A stretch of 64,000 nucleotides of DNA from Glandiceps talaboti (taxonomy: Eukaryota > Hemichordata > Enteropneusta > Spengelidae): the NCBI RefSeq assembly GCF_964340395.1, contig NC_135561.1, positions 10,463,232 to 10,527,231 on the forward strand, written 5' to 3'. The notes beneath the pieces were generated by a model. The model did not search any database, was not told the DNA's origin, and worked only from the letters and a program-made list of their open reading frames with translations. Both the position numbers and the translations under genes were made by a program. Below, in pieces: positions 1 to 12,600 of this stretch (positions are counted from its first letter, which is position 1; each line of letters opens with the position of its first letter).

Positions 1-494
1 TTTCAATATATATGGGTTTCATCATCGTCATAGTACATGTCATACATACATTATATGGATGTATCGTTGTTGTTTTTCCACAACTAATTAAGTCATAGAT
101 ACCATATGTGTACCAACCTGACGTCACAATTGATGTCAGAGGTGTTCCATTCTGTGCATTCGGAATCAGCTTTAATAGTATAATAAACAGCTGGGTTGTT
201 GTTTTTCAATTGTGTCGTAAAAAATAACTTGAGAATGATAATTGTCAATAACATCTATAATGGATGAAATCTCCTCTCTTGCATCTTTATAATTAGTTTT
301 TTATAATCAGCTGGTGGTTTGTGTAAAAAATAGGGTATTACATGTACGATAATTTATTTATAAATAAAAATGATTGCTTGAATGCAAATGTAGAAGTATT
401 AAAATCATGATCAGTTTTTGAATAGGGTCACAAAAAAGTCCATATATACAGTGTAGCTCGATAGTTTTCTGGTCTACTAATTTTTATATTAGAT

Positions 495-722
495 GTGTTG
501 TGTTGTGTTATGTTGTGTTGTGTTGTGTTGTGTTGTGTTGTGTTGCATGTATCTGTACATGTATGTTGTGTTATGTTATCTTATGTTGTTATCTTATGTT
601 ATATTATATTTTATAATATATTATATTATATATTATGTCATGTTATGTTATGTTATATTATATTATATTATATTATATTATATTATATTATATTATATTA
701 TATTATATTATATTATATCCTA
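495..722. repeat. TGTTG then TTATA microsatellites
   Basis: Pentameric TGTTG runs from about 495 to 545 with an interrupted continuation to about 600. TTATA pentamers then run to about 720. Both give spurious open frames because a 5-bp unit cycles through frames without stops. No function inferred. Confidence 0.9.
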
Positions 723-2199
723 TATTGTTTGCTGTACAATCATACATTTTAATACTTATTATTAGTATTTGCTTATTAAAAGTGCAAATTCATAATTAGA
801 TTGAAACATTGTGAGCAAATTGCTTAAGCATGAAAGCTAACATTTTAAAGGCTATCACCCTATTGTAGGTTGTAAATACGTAGACTTCCTAGAAACCAAG
901 TCCTAGGGTTAACATCCATTGATGACAAATAACTTATTCCTCAACGATCTTCAGTGAAAATGGTATGATTCTATGAATGTATAATTTGATGTTACTGAAC
1001 CTAAACAACATGTTATATAAACAGAGTGGATGCTTTTTTAAAATGAAAATATGATGTACATGTCTACAGATAAAACCTTGATTAAACTGCTCGTACATGT
1101 ATATGTAGTCTTGTAGAATATTGATTAATGTCTATGCATGACTTTGAAGGCATTACAGATCTGCATCTAATGTTGTGGATATCATTGATAGCATATTACT
1201 AGTGTACATGTAGGTTTATCCACAGTTTTTTAGTGTATGATAAGCATGTATGTTAAATTGTGTCATCAAATCATTGCATTATGCCAAAATACCAGATTGA
1301 CTTAAAGATTTGCCAATAGATGATGGTTATGTCAGTATGTGTGCTTCAGTAAGAATTCTATATAGGCACTGACTCACCTTTTCGTATGCAGATGAAAATA
1401 CTCCCATCCCACCTCCCAAAAACAGTGTAAACTTAAAAGCTTTTTCAAGAAACGCCTGATGATAAAAATTCATAACTTTTATGCTCGAAGATTATTTGCC
1501 AATCAAGTGTGTATGGAAGAATTACATCCAGATTTACATGTATGTAGTGAAGAATGATTGCAATGTACATGTACATGTAGTAGTACCATCTTTATTATCA
1601 GTGTTTGATGGAACACGGGTAGATTTTACCTACTTGACATCCTTAAGGTTGTTGTATAGGCTATTTTTCATCCAATTCTTTATTGTAGAAATATTGTTGT
1701 AACTTTGTTAAAAATAAAGATATTGACACCAAATTTTCTGAGTTTGTCCCTTTAATATTCATCATAACATTAAAAACATTAAAGTAGAGTTTGTTTAAAT
1801 TATGATGAAATTTGACACCTGTGTATATTATTATATCATATTTTTCATATTTTCCACTCTGTAATAGGCAATTTTGATTTTTTTTTAATTTTTTTTTTAC
1901 AGTTGTGATCATAAATATACATGTCAAAATCTGTCTAGACAAAATTTTGAAATTTTGATCCAAAATGCTTCAAATTAATTGTCAAAAAGGCAAATTTTGT
2001 TGTATGCGTACCCCATTTTCAACAAAGTATTGCCGAGTGCCTGTTTCACTAACAAAAAATCCCTCTAACCAGTTTCTCGTCCTTCATCTCAATTATCAAA
2101 TAAAACAAACCCGAATTCCCTAGCATGTATAATAAGCTAGAACGAGTAAAATGAAGAAACGTTCTAAATGGTCAAAAAGGCAAAAAAATCCCATTTTTT

Positions 2200-4000
2200 G
2201 ACAACTTCGCGACCATTTCGCGGTACTTGTAAAAACAATACTTGCGAACGCGTAAAGTGATTCTGTCTCTTTGAACCCTCTAGAATGAATAAAAATCGTA
2301 ATATGGCTTGAAAACAGGTTAACACTCTGATATATGGCCGCTTACATTGCTAATATGTAGCGTTTCGATAATGCGATCAACTGTGTCAAGGCTAGGGGGA
2401 CATCAACAAACTCATGCATATTGCGCATGCGTATCTTTGATTTCAATACGGAGCATCCGGTCGCTCAGGACTTTCTACAGCGTGTTATGAAAACTTTTAG
2501 CTGCCGCTGGACAACCCTTGAAGACTCACTACCATATTTGGCATACACTACCACGATGCCGAAAACGAAAATAGGTAAAAGACGTTCCAAACTTCGTTAC
2601 GAGGCCTTGGCTGAGAATGGAGGGACAGTGTTTCCGTGTGATCATATCTAGTCATGACTCATGCTTGCAGACGTGGTGTGATGGTAGATTTAATATGAAT
2701 ATGACCTTGGAGGACAATTGTCAGACTAAAGTTTCGAATTACTCCCTCTGAAACTACGCACCGAACTACAGCAAATCTTATGTATTTTACGCATTTTCAA
2801 TAAAAATTACATAGAAAAAATTGTGTCTGCAGACAACCATAAATTTGTGTCTGCAGGCAACCATACGCATTCCATTAGCCCAAGAAGACAGAGCTCGAGC
2901 GAGTTTGCCTACAGTGTGAGCTCACACGTGTGAACGGCGCGGTACAAGCAAACATGAGGTCTATGAGTATGATGCAAATCGTCGTTCCTGAAATTGCCTG
3001 TTCGATAGTCCATGACGACTCAAATGTACAATGTGAGCAAAATTGAAATGTTTCAATGTTTCAGTTAGGTCCTCAGTGTAATATTGACGTGTGTTACGTA
3101 TCATTCCCTGGGAAAATCATGATTTCCATCCGCAGATTGCTATAAATAAACACAGTTGCTTTGGATTTGTTTGTTGTTGTGTCTTTGATTACTTGATGTG
3201 TCGCCCATGTCGGCATGCAATCTGAAAATGGTTGTTTTATTCAGGAAAGCGACTCTTAAAATGTATCTAAGCCGTTCATAAAATGTTCAATATTTGTTGG
3301 CACTATCAGCTAGTCATGACATCGACTAACATCGTAGAGACATACTGGGATTATATTTACCGCTACGGAGACCAAACTTGGCTCGATCAGTATTCACCGT
3401 ACCGCATGCATTTGTTTTGAAATACATCGCTTGTGGTTGTATCGATGTGAACTCGTACTCGCACATGTGACGGTGATGTTATATTTGCCTTTTAGTCTAG
3501 AAACGAATACGACGTGAATAGTAATACATGTAGTTTAGTTAAGATTGACTGCCCCGGCTTTCAGAGATGACACCGTGGCTTTTGGAAATAGAACAAGTTT
3601 AATCAATCATAAAACAGCCTTCACCGAATTTTGAAAAACAAAACGTGGAAGGAAAATCATTTGACTTGAGATCGTGTACGTGTGTACATAATACATCGAC
3701 GCCGTACTTCTGAACTTACGCTAAACTCGGAGTGTGGGCGATACTTCTGCGGGCACCTGATTCTGTCAGAAGCACATGCTCACGATGACAAAAAAATTGT
3801 CATCCATCAAACTTTTTTTTTTCGTCTTTAAATTTATAACAATTGACAAAAATGCCGACACTCAACGTTTTACAGTCAGGCATTTAAAATACTAAAACAT
3901 CTTTACGGCAGACTCTCACACTCCCCGTGTGTGTGTTACTCAGGAATTTGTCGTAGAGGGCGCATCAGACTCCCCAGCAAAATGTCAATTACTCTTAATC
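2200..4000. promoter_or_regulatory. CpG-richer patch, possible alternative promoter or regulatory region
   Basis: By eye CpG dinucleotides are clearly more frequent here than in the flanking introns (for example 2205-2265, 2880-2950, 3690-3750 and 3940-3965). It contains short palindromic pieces around TTTCGCGG and CACACGTGTG. No TATA box, splice-compatible first exon or conserved peptide was found. In a mosaically methylated invertebrate genome, a local CpG excess can mark an unmethylated regulatory region or a young insertion. This is inference only. Confidence 0.25.
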
Positions 4001-5138
4001 AGTCAAAGTTTGTGGCTGTGTTACTGCTTATTGACGGTATGCCCTTTGCTAGTTCCGACTCCAATGCGTCTAAATAAATATGTATGAGTGGATTTACATA
4101 GTTTTATTGATAAATTCACCTGACGTCCTAGCCCACACAGATACCTTAACTGATGTGTGATGTGATTAGTAAACAATTGACTTTTGACCTTTGAGAGGCA
4201 TTTGACAGGAAATGATGCCAACCTGATAATTACTAGTGCTAATATAGTACAGTGTCAATTTCATCCAACTCATTAGCAATGTTTAATTCCACTGGGACAG
4301 TGTACATGTACTATATGCATACATACATGTAAAACAAACAACAATTTATACACTGCCCAGAATATGTTAGTGACCTTGTTTCCTATAAGAATCCTAACGA
4401 CATTGTATTTCTTAAATGTTTTTATTCTCAAGAATCAGAACTTCCAAAGTTCATATAATTTTGAAGTATAAGTCAACTTTGTAGACATAAAAAGTTTTTC
4501 CCTAAATCTTTCATTTTCCCCATAACATTTGGGGGATTTTCTTTGTGTATTTAAAATGTCATCAAGTAAACCACATATTGTTGTTTACCCCAACCTGAGA
4601 AAGCTACAGTATCATGTAGCAAAACAAGGGCAATTAAGCGAAGAAGTTTACTATAGAGGTATTGTAAGGACTATGTATTTAGCATATGACACAACCCCAC
4701 CATTGCAACGATGAATGCGAGTACCCATCTTTCAACACTTACTCAAATGTCATGCGATTCTGTTATGACATCGTATTATATTTGTTTATCCAAAATAATG
4801 AATTTCATAAAAAGTGAAACTTTCAAGGGTTTTCATGTACATGTACATGTATGTGTCATGATTATACGTTAATTTGCAATTGCATACAGGTATGCGATAA
4901 TGTTTTCAGTATTTTGTTACATAGCAGTGGAAATATGACTAGTATGTGTGCACACAAATGCAAGTATTCTAGATGGTAAATATGTAATAATTCAGAATTT
5001 GCCATTGCAGAAATGGCTTGGCCATGTGTTCTTTGTTGCCACTATGTTACGAAAAGCTGGCATTTCAGTGATACCCATTCAAACAATGTAGTTTATATTA
5101 CAGTATTGTAATGTTATTTTTTGCTTTGTAAATTATAG

Positions 5139-5343
5139 GCAACTTCAAGATGATCTGGACAACTACCAAAAGTCTGTTAAACAACTAGATGATGAAACAA
5201 AACTACGTGGCCCTCAAAACGGTGCAGTTTGCCAAATTTGTCACAAAACCAAGTTTGCAGATGGAGTTGGACATTCATGCAACTATTGTCAATTGAAGTC
5301 TTGTGCTAGATGCGGAGGAAGAGTAACCCTTAGGTCAAACAAG
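5139..5343 (+). CDS. RIMS: RIM exon: first half of zinc finger
   Basis: The acceptor is AATTATAG before 5139 and the donor is AAG|GTGAGT at 5344. One base completes a codon and 68 codons follow. Residues 1-22 are a charged helix (QLQDDLDNYQKSVKQLDD) matching the helix before the zinc finger in RIMs. Residues 31-58 carry six zinc ligands: C31-x2-C34, C47-x2-C50 and C55-x2-C58, in the near-invariant context CQICHKTKFADG and CARCGGRV. The last Cys pair comes from the next exon, so a 15.9-kb intron splits the zinc finger. In RIMs this domain binds Munc13 C2A and contributes to Rab3 binding. The first coding exon(s) are not visible, so no start codon is assigned. Confidence 0.95.
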
Positions 5344-5360
5344 GTGAGTACTCTTAAGGC

Positions 5361-5604
5361 ATTTCAATTTGCATATCCAGGATTCATTTTGATTTGCATA
5401 CCAGGATGCACTTTGATTTTCACACCTAGGATGCACTTTGATTTGCACACCCAGGATGCACTTTGATTTGCATACCCACGATGCATTTTGATTGCATATC
5501 CAGGATGCACTTTCATTTGCATACCCAGGATGCACTCTGATTTGCGCATCCAGGATGCACGTTTATTTGCACATCCAGGATGCACTTTGATTTGCATACT
5601 CAGG
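5361..5604. repeat. 25-bp minisatellite beside the zinc-finger exon
   Basis: About nine to ten imperfect copies of a 25-bp unit built on CAGGATGCACTTTGATTTGC. The array starts about 18 bp after the splice donor of the zinc-finger exon. 25 is not a multiple of three, so the long minus-strand frames here are repeat artefacts. Confidence 0.9.
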
Positions 5605-7135
5605 ATATATTATTCTGATTTTAAATAGTCCTGACAGGGGTGATCAAATCCGGTGGTCTGAAGTCCAGGACTACTTTTTTTACCTGTCTGAGGCATACAG
5701 TCTGGGATTTGAATGTGCCCAGTGTCTGAACTCCTGACACAATAAAAACATTTGTTGTTGAGAGGTTCCAAGATTGTCTGAAATGAAAACAAATATTGGA
5801 CCTGAATTTGACACTTCCAAGGACTACCATATGTATGTATTAACAGGATTTGCTTGCTCCTTGTTCTTGTCTGTGGCTCCATCTAAGAGTATTGGTAGTG
5901 TTGTATTTTTTATCAAATGAATTAATCAAGTTCACAGTACAATGTTTAGAGCAGTTTGTTCAAAACAGAATGAATTTTGTTTTGTTTTGAGCTAATACAC
6001 TTTATACAAGGTGACTAAGAATGGTGTTTTTGAGCAATTTGTTGAAGATAAAATAAAAATAACCCATTTAATGAAACATTAATTTACTTGATAAATAAGA
6101 ATTGTGTGATCAGACCACTATGTTCAAAATGAGATAAAACAGTTTTCCATTTTCAGTAACTTGCTTGATTAAACAATTTTGTAGAATAACAATTTAAAAA
6201 CAATTTTGTCTTCTGGGCAACTTGTCAGAATGAAGTAAAATTTAATATGTTTTAGCGACTTGTTCACAATAATATTAAAATTAAAGTTGTCATGTTCTCA
6301 TCTCAGCAAGTTCTAGATAAAATGAAACGTGTATATTCACCAACTCATTCAAAAGAATTGTAATAGAATCAAAAAACAAGATACAAAAAAATTTATTAAT
6401 GTTCAACATTCATTTGAACATGCAAAATTAATGCTATATTTACGAAAGGCAGATGAAGTGGAGGCCCTGGTTTGCAGTCCCGACTTCCAATTAAAATATT
6501 CAATGAAGTGCATTTATTCTTTAACAATATATTAGACTCGGAACACTCATAACTCAAGTCACCAATTGGTTGATTGTCAGTTCGACAATTATTAATTTTT
6601 GTGTGTGCAATAGTATCTTAGTCAAACATTAGAATAGTTTCAATAGAGTTATTTTCAACTTAGAGCTGAAAGTCATTACTTTCTTATGATACAAACAGTG
6701 AGCACGATATTTGAATATTAGATATCGTTTCCTAAATCCTGCTGATGACAAATTGCTGAAAACTTACGAAAACCTTTTCAGTTTTCTCAATATTATCAAA
6801 GGTGATATATCTTAGCTCATAGATGAATAGTGTAATCAAAAGATGAGCTTTCTAATTGTTTGAAATTTCAAAAAATTATAATAGATGGCTTATATGTATC
6901 TCCCTGGCTGAAGACTCATTATAGCATAATAACAACATCAGACATTTTAATAGAATAGCACTAACATATTATGAGAAGAAAATTGAATACTGACGATAGT
7001 TATGAAATTATAATCAAAATTCGAAATTGAATATTACAAATATCATTTGATGTATTATACAAGGTAATTGAGTGCGAGAGCTGATATGAATTGTATTGTT
7101 TGAGCACTACAAAGGCGAGACCTAACTTTAGAAAG

Positions 7136-9160
7136 GGAAGGATGTTGGTTGGTTACTGTGTGGACGGAAAGGGTGGTGCTCGCAAAGTGTGGACAGGTAG
7201 ATTGAGTGTTGGTCACTAAGGGTAGACTGGGTATTGGTCAGTGAGTGTGGACAGAAAGGGTGTTGGTCACTAAGGGTAGACTGGCCGGGTATTGGTCAGT
7301 GAGTGTGGACAGGAAGGGTGTTGGTCAGTGAGTGTGGACAGGAAGGGTGTTGGTCACTAAGGGTAGACTGGGTATTGGTCAGTGAGTGTGGACAGGAAGG
7401 GTGTTGGTCACTAAGGGTAGACGGTATTGGTCACTGAGTGTGGACAGGAAGGCTGTTGGTCACTAAGGGTAGACTGGGTATTGGTCAGTGAGTGTGGACA
7501 GGAAGGGTGTTGGTCACTAAGGGTAGACTGGGTATTGGTCACTGAGTGTGGACAGGAAGGGTGTTGGTCACTAAGGGTAGACTGGGTATTGGTCACTGAG
7601 TGTGGACAGGAAGGGTGTTGGTCACTAAGGGTAGATGGTATTGGTCAGTGAGTGTGGACAGGAAGGGTGTTGGTCACTAAGGGTAGACGGTATTGGTCAG
7701 TGAGTGTGGACAGGAAGGGTGTTGGTCACTAAGGGTAGACTGGGTATTGGTCACTGAGTGTGGACAGGAAGGGTGTTGGTCACTAAGGGTAGATGGTATT
7801 GGTCAGTGAGTGTGGACAGAAGTCCTGTTTGTCAGTGAGTGTGGACAGGAAGGGTGTTGGTCACTGAGTGTGGACAGGCAGAGTTTTGGTCTCTGGATGT
7901 GGACAGGAAGTCTGTTTGTCACTGAGTATTGACAGGAAGGCTGTTGGTCACTGAGTGTGGACAGGAAGGCTGTTGGTCACTGAGTATTGACAGGAAGGCT
8001 GTTGGTCACTGAGTGTGGACAGGAAGGCTGTTGGTCACTGAGTGTGGACAGGAAGGCTGTTGGTCACTGAGTGTGGACAGGAAGTGATGTTGGTCACTGA
8101 GTATGGACAGGAAGGCTGTTGGTCACTGAGTGTGGACAGGAAGGCTGTTGGTCACTGAGTGTGGACAGGAAGGCTGTTGGTCACTGAGAGTGGGGACAGG
8201 AAGGCTGTTGGTCATTGAGTGTGGACAGGAAGGCTGTTGGTCACTGAGTGTGGACAGGAAGGCTGTTGGTCACTGAGTGTGGGGACAGGAAGGCTGTTGG
8301 TCACTGAGTGTGGACAGGAAGGCTGTTGGTCACTGAGTGTGGACAGGAAGGCTGTTGGTCACTGAGTGTGGACAGGAAGGGTGTTGGTCACTGAGTGTGG
8401 ACAGGAAGGTTGTTGGTCACTGAGTGTGGACAGGAAGGCTGTTGGTCACTGAGTGTGGACAGGAAGTGATGTTGGTCACTGAGTGTGGACAGGAAGGCTG
8501 TTGGTCACTGAGTGTGGACAGGAAGGCTGTTGGTCACTGAGTGTGGACAGGAAGTGATGTTGGTCACTGAGTGTGGACAGGAAGGCTGTTGGACACTGAG
8601 TGTGGACAGGAAGGCTGTTGGTCACTGAGTGTGGACAGGAAGGCTGTTGGTCACTGAGTGTGGACAGGAAGGCTGTTGGTCACTGAGTGTGGACAGGAAG
8701 GCTGTTGGTCACTGAGTGTGGACAGGAAGGCTGTTGGTCACTGAGTGTGGACAGGAAGGCTGTTGGTCACTGAGTGTGGACAGGAAGGCTGTTGGTCACT
8801 GAGTGTGGACAGGAAAGCTGTTGGTCACTACAATGCATGTGTGGACAGGAAGGATATTTGTGATGGAGTATAGACAGGAAAGGTATTGGTCACTAAGTGT
8901 GGATGGGAAGAGTATTTCTTTATTTGTCACTGAGTGTGGACAGTAAGTGTGTTGGTGATTATGTGTAGACAGGAAGGGTGTTGGCTACTGAATGTGGACA
9001 GTAAGGGTGTTGGCCACTGGGTGCGGGCAGGAAGGGTGTTGGTCACTGAGTGTGGACTGTACACTCAGATATTTATCACTCAGTGTGGATTGGAAGGGTA
9101 TTGGTCACTGGGTGTGGACTGGAAGGCAGTTAGTGTTAGTCACTAAATGTAAATAGGTAG
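7136..9160. repeat. 2-kb minisatellite, 29-bp unit with a 54-bp higher-order section
   Basis: The core unit is 29 bp, beginning GGTCACTGAGTGTGGACAGG. From about 7890 to 8830 it is a near-homogeneous 29-bp array. From about 7200 to 7800 a 25-bp variant (GGTCACTAAGGGTAGACTGG...) alternates with the 29-bp unit, making a 54-bp higher-order repeat. The edges (7136-7200 and 8830-9160) are diverged. Because 54 is divisible by three, the higher-order section creates an 18-residue repeating frame that is not a gene. Confidence 0.95.
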
Positions 9161-10454
9161 GTTATTGATCACATGAATGATGTTGTCATTTAGCAAAGGA
9201 ATCAGAAAGGATTCTCAGAAAGGATTGCAATGTATTGGTGTTGGCAGTGTTCACATATTAGGTATTGGCCTTAGAAATAATATCCTTGCTTCTGACTGCA
9301 ATTTTAACATCTGTGGTATTTGCACAGTTTTGACTGGAAAAGTGTTTTTATTCATCAAGACAGAAGGAGTGTTATCTTAACAGTATGGTGGCTGCACTTT
9401 GTGTTACAGCTCTTAGAATTAATGGTATTGCATCTGATATGTAATGACTATGCAAGAACAGATAACAATCAATACTGTCATAATTAATACACATCAGTTG
9501 TCCTCCAGTCTACTACAGAACAGAAGCAGGTGCTTGCTCCTCATTTGCATAAATAAAGGATATGATGTATACTGGGACACAGAAATACATTTCTCGTTTT
9601 AATGAATGGAATATTTTCTGAATGAAAGGAATAACAAAGTGTAAACAATTCATTCCCTGATGTCAGCATAAAAGAAAAACCTTCGGATATATGAGGAGCC
9701 TAAATTTCCTTGCATGATATATATGTCAGTTAACTTTTAGTCAGGGTTCTGAATGATTTCAAGTAATCGGAAGGAAAATAAGTGACAACTAGTAATGAAA
9801 GATTAATTGACATCGCTTCCTGAGCAGAGGCACAGGTGTGTGTCAACTCATATCTATGAATCAAAAAATATTCAAATTAAGTGCCTTGCTGTCTCTGTAC
9901 ATAGGAATATTATCTATTCCACCCTTCAGTAGATATAATTATTATGACATGGAATATGCAGACTTTTACAAATTGTATATTCAGAAAATATAAAACAACA
10001 TACATGGGTTAAATGACCATGTACATTTTAATATGCATGTGGTCATCGCTGTAATGAGAAATGGAAGTCTCTCTGAACAGAAATTGATGTATAGTTCAAT
10101 GATATGTGTATATTCATTAGTGTTTAATTATCATAACTTTACATATGACCCATCGATATAAGTTCCAAATTTAAAATTGATCCATCATTGATTCGCCATT
10201 GACCATTGAAGCCTGTGCGCAATGTAAGAGGTCATTACAGATAACACTAAATTGACAGTTAATACATTATCTAATCACATTGCAGTAGGATATGTTTGTT
10301 ATCCAAATAATGGAAGTGGGAACTCCTCAGTGTGGCCTCCTTGTCAAGATACTTTGGTAGCCTCTGTCAGTGTTGAGCTATTCCTGGAAACTGCTCAATA
10401 CTCGTGTCGTAAATTTCATGTTAAATTCAATTAATAAAATATGAGTCTGGTACT

Positions 10455-10530
10455 AGTGCATGCAAGGAGAGAGAGAGCAAGAGAAAATGAGATGAGAGAA
10501 AGAGGGAGAGAGAGAGAGCACAGAGCAACC
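10455..10530. repeat. GA-rich simple repeat
   Basis: Imperfect GAGA and AGAGAG runs interrupted by CAAG and AAATG. Low-complexity purine tract; no function inferred. Confidence 0.7.
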
Positions 10531-10663
10531 AAGGCAAACACAAGTCAGCTGTGCTTGTAATTGATTTTCCTCCCACTTAAAAAGACTGGGTCAATATTTT
10601 CATAGCATTTCAATATTTGTAATCACAGGTAATGCAGGTAATATCAGTAGATATACCTAATAT

Positions 10664-10744
10664 GTATATACACAGACATACGCACACACATACATACACA
10701 CATACATATACATGTATACATATACACACACATACATACACACA

Positions 10745-10778
<34 letters not shown>

Positions 10779-10896
10779 CATATACACACATACGTACACA
10801 CATACGTACATACGTACATATGTACATACGTACGTACGTACGTACGTACATACATGCATACATACATACATACATACATACATACATACATACATA
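10664..10896. repeat. TACA/TACG tetranucleotide microsatellite
   Basis: Runs of ACAT and CATA tetramers, with an inner block of alternating ACGT (about 10826-10848). All overlapping frames on both strands are microsatellite translations rich in Tyr, Thr, His, Val and Cys. Confidence 0.95.
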
Positions 10897-11234
10897 AATG
10901 GAAACAAATTCAACAACATAGCCATTTTAGATTTTATGTGTTTTAAGTTAAGCAGTTTTGGAAAACACACATTTAACAAAATTTTCTGGCATCTAAAAGA
11001 TAAATGTTCTCATAACACATCATTCAGTATTTAGAGTAAAATGTTAATTCTAATAACAAAAATTTAACCTTTTTCAGGTTCTATGTAATTTTCAAGAGTT
11101 TTTCGAAAAAATAAAAAGCTAAAATATATTGCATTTAAAAGAGTACATCTATATATAATATTATATACCATATTCCTATCATATGCATGTTGTGATGTAC
11201 CATAAACTTTAGCACCAGGCATACATACATGTAC

Positions 11235-11330
11235 ATTTTATTTTTTTAATTTTTTTATTTTATTTATTAGGAATGTTCTATGGGGAACAAATCCCATTTA
11301 CAGGCTCCTAAAATACAGGATACAAATAAA
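11235..11330 (-). mobile_element. probable LINE 3' end (truncated)
   Basis: Read on the minus strand, a short UTR-like segment containing TGGGATTTGTTCCCCATAGA leads into AATAAATAAAAT and an A/T-rich tail. This is typical of a 5'-truncated non-LTR retrotransposon 3' end. No coding part is left. The family assignment is by resemblance from memory, so confidence is moderate. Confidence 0.5.
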
Positions 11331-12005
11331 CTACACAATATTCCATATATTATACCATGTTATACATTACATGTACATGTACGCATGTGCTTGTCATTGA
11401 AATACTTTTTTGACATATTTTTGGTTTTTGATAAAAGAAATGTATTATATAGCTTATAAGTTATATTGCAGTGCATCACAATTAGTCAATTTATTTGTCC
11501 AATAATGTTATAAGAAATATCACTAGGCCATTGTTTTTTTATGAGCAATATTCATAATTGCCATTCAAAAGTGTGCCTCATTGTTCAAATTATTGAAATG
11601 TCACTTGTATGAAGTGTCCAATAGTGACAGCAATGTTGTACAGGTACATGTGAGACTCCATTTTTAATCATACTTACCTTAATATTAACGTCAGTTTAAT
11701 TGACAGCTTCCTGGATTGTCATTTATTGTTTACCGTCCTTTTAAAATGAGTTTATTGTACTTTTTAGAACAAATATGTATGCCTGGTACAAGGTGTGACA
11801 AGTCACATTGATAGGTTGCATGTACATCACATGATCTTTAGCCTAATTACATAGTACTAGTAGTCAGGACAGTCTCAGCAATATCTTCCTTACATTTTTG
11901 TATTTGTGATATGTATACAATACAGCTCAAGTTTCCACTTTTAATTTCCTAGTCTAGTGTTTTTTTTGGAAAGGATAATATATTTGCACTGATAGCAATC
12001 ATACT

Positions 12006-12260
12006 AGTGCACCCATTATCCCTTCCACTTGCTAACATAATGCTGGTATTAAAAGCTTTAGTACCAGCCTGGTGCTAGCACTGAGCTACTTGTATATGTA
12101 CTTTTGGTGTGAACTCTGTGCTGGTGCATCCATTAACACTTCCAGTTGCTAGCATAATGCTAGTATACAGCCTGGTGCTAGCACTGAGCTTGCCAAGTGC
12201 TAAGCCTGATTCTAGCCCAGTTTGAAAGCACGTCTTGAACTGTACTGCTGATAAAACTTC
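12006..12260. repeat. tandem duplication, approx 110-bp unit, also dispersed
   Basis: Copy 1 (about 12006-12092) and copy 2 (about 12122-12191) share the block GCCTGGTGCTAGCACTGAGC and the preceding TTGCTA(A/G)CATAATGCT. A related block occurs at about 19740-19810 (ACCAGCCTGGTGCTCACACT), so it belongs to a dispersed repeat family. Confidence 0.7.
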
Positions 12261-12329
12261 TAACATCTGAGGCTACCACAAGTGTATATAGATTCTTGCA
12301 TCTGCATGTATATTACAGCACCCTTGTGT

Positions 12330-12600
12330 ATTTTGTGACAAGTAGTTATTCAAAACAAATATCGTTAAAAAAAATGGCGGGAAGAAATAGTGCCGAAATG
12401 ACATGCATAATTTAATATGTGAATTTCCCAATTGATATGCAGTTTCAGAAATTGTGACAAGTGGTGATTCAGAATAAATATTGTGAAAGCAGATTTGCAA
12501 AAAAAAAGATATTTATTATAAATGACATGCATAATTTAATATGCAAGTTACCTAATTGATATGCAGCTTTCAAATATTGTGACAATGCAAAACAAAATTT
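12330..12600. repeat. tandem repeat, approx 120-bp unit
   Basis: A little over two copies. Each unit has TTGTGACAA, then an AAATATTGT-like piece, then ATGACATGCATAATTTAATA and ATTGATATGCAG. Units begin near 12334, 12454 and 12577. Confidence 0.75.

Larger units (their letters stand above)
1..5138 (+). other. intron or upstream sequence before the first recognised RIM exon
   Basis: No convincing coding exon was found. The exon at 5139 needs a preceding exon that ends with two bases of a codon, so this stretch should be intronic or contain an unrecognised exon. It holds TGTTG and TTATA microsatellites (495-722), a 24-bp direct duplication (about 2820-2868), a relatively CpG-rich stretch at about 2200-4000, and scattered ACATGTAC palindromes (for example near 1564, 4310 and 4835). 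The conserved RIM N-terminal helix motif (PDLSHLTEEER-like) was looked for and not seen. Confidence 0.6.

Noticed and set aside
2421-2651. Small + strand open frame ending MPKTKIGKRRSKLRYEALAEN...
   Set aside because: No recognisable similarity. A possible donor inside it (ATAG|GTAAAA) would be phase 1, whereas the exon at 5139 needs a phase-2 partner.
4529-4714. Small + strand open frame MGDFLCVFKMSSSKPHIVV...
   Set aside because: No domain, no splice-compatible end in the required phase and ordinary AT-rich composition.
7411-7651. Periodic 18-residue repeat protein (CGQEGCWSLRVDW) on + strand and its minus-strand partner
   Set aside because: Produced by the 54-bp higher-order minisatellite, with no start context, no flanking coding sequence and loss of frame as soon as 29-bp units resume.
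7136-8830. CRISPR-like regular array
   Set aside because: Repeats are contiguous with no unique spacers, and the window is clearly a metazoan genome.
10610-10979. Tyr/Val/Cys- and Thr/His-rich open frames
   Set aside because: Translations of the TACA microsatellite; the same happens at 23505-24002 and 56619-57019.
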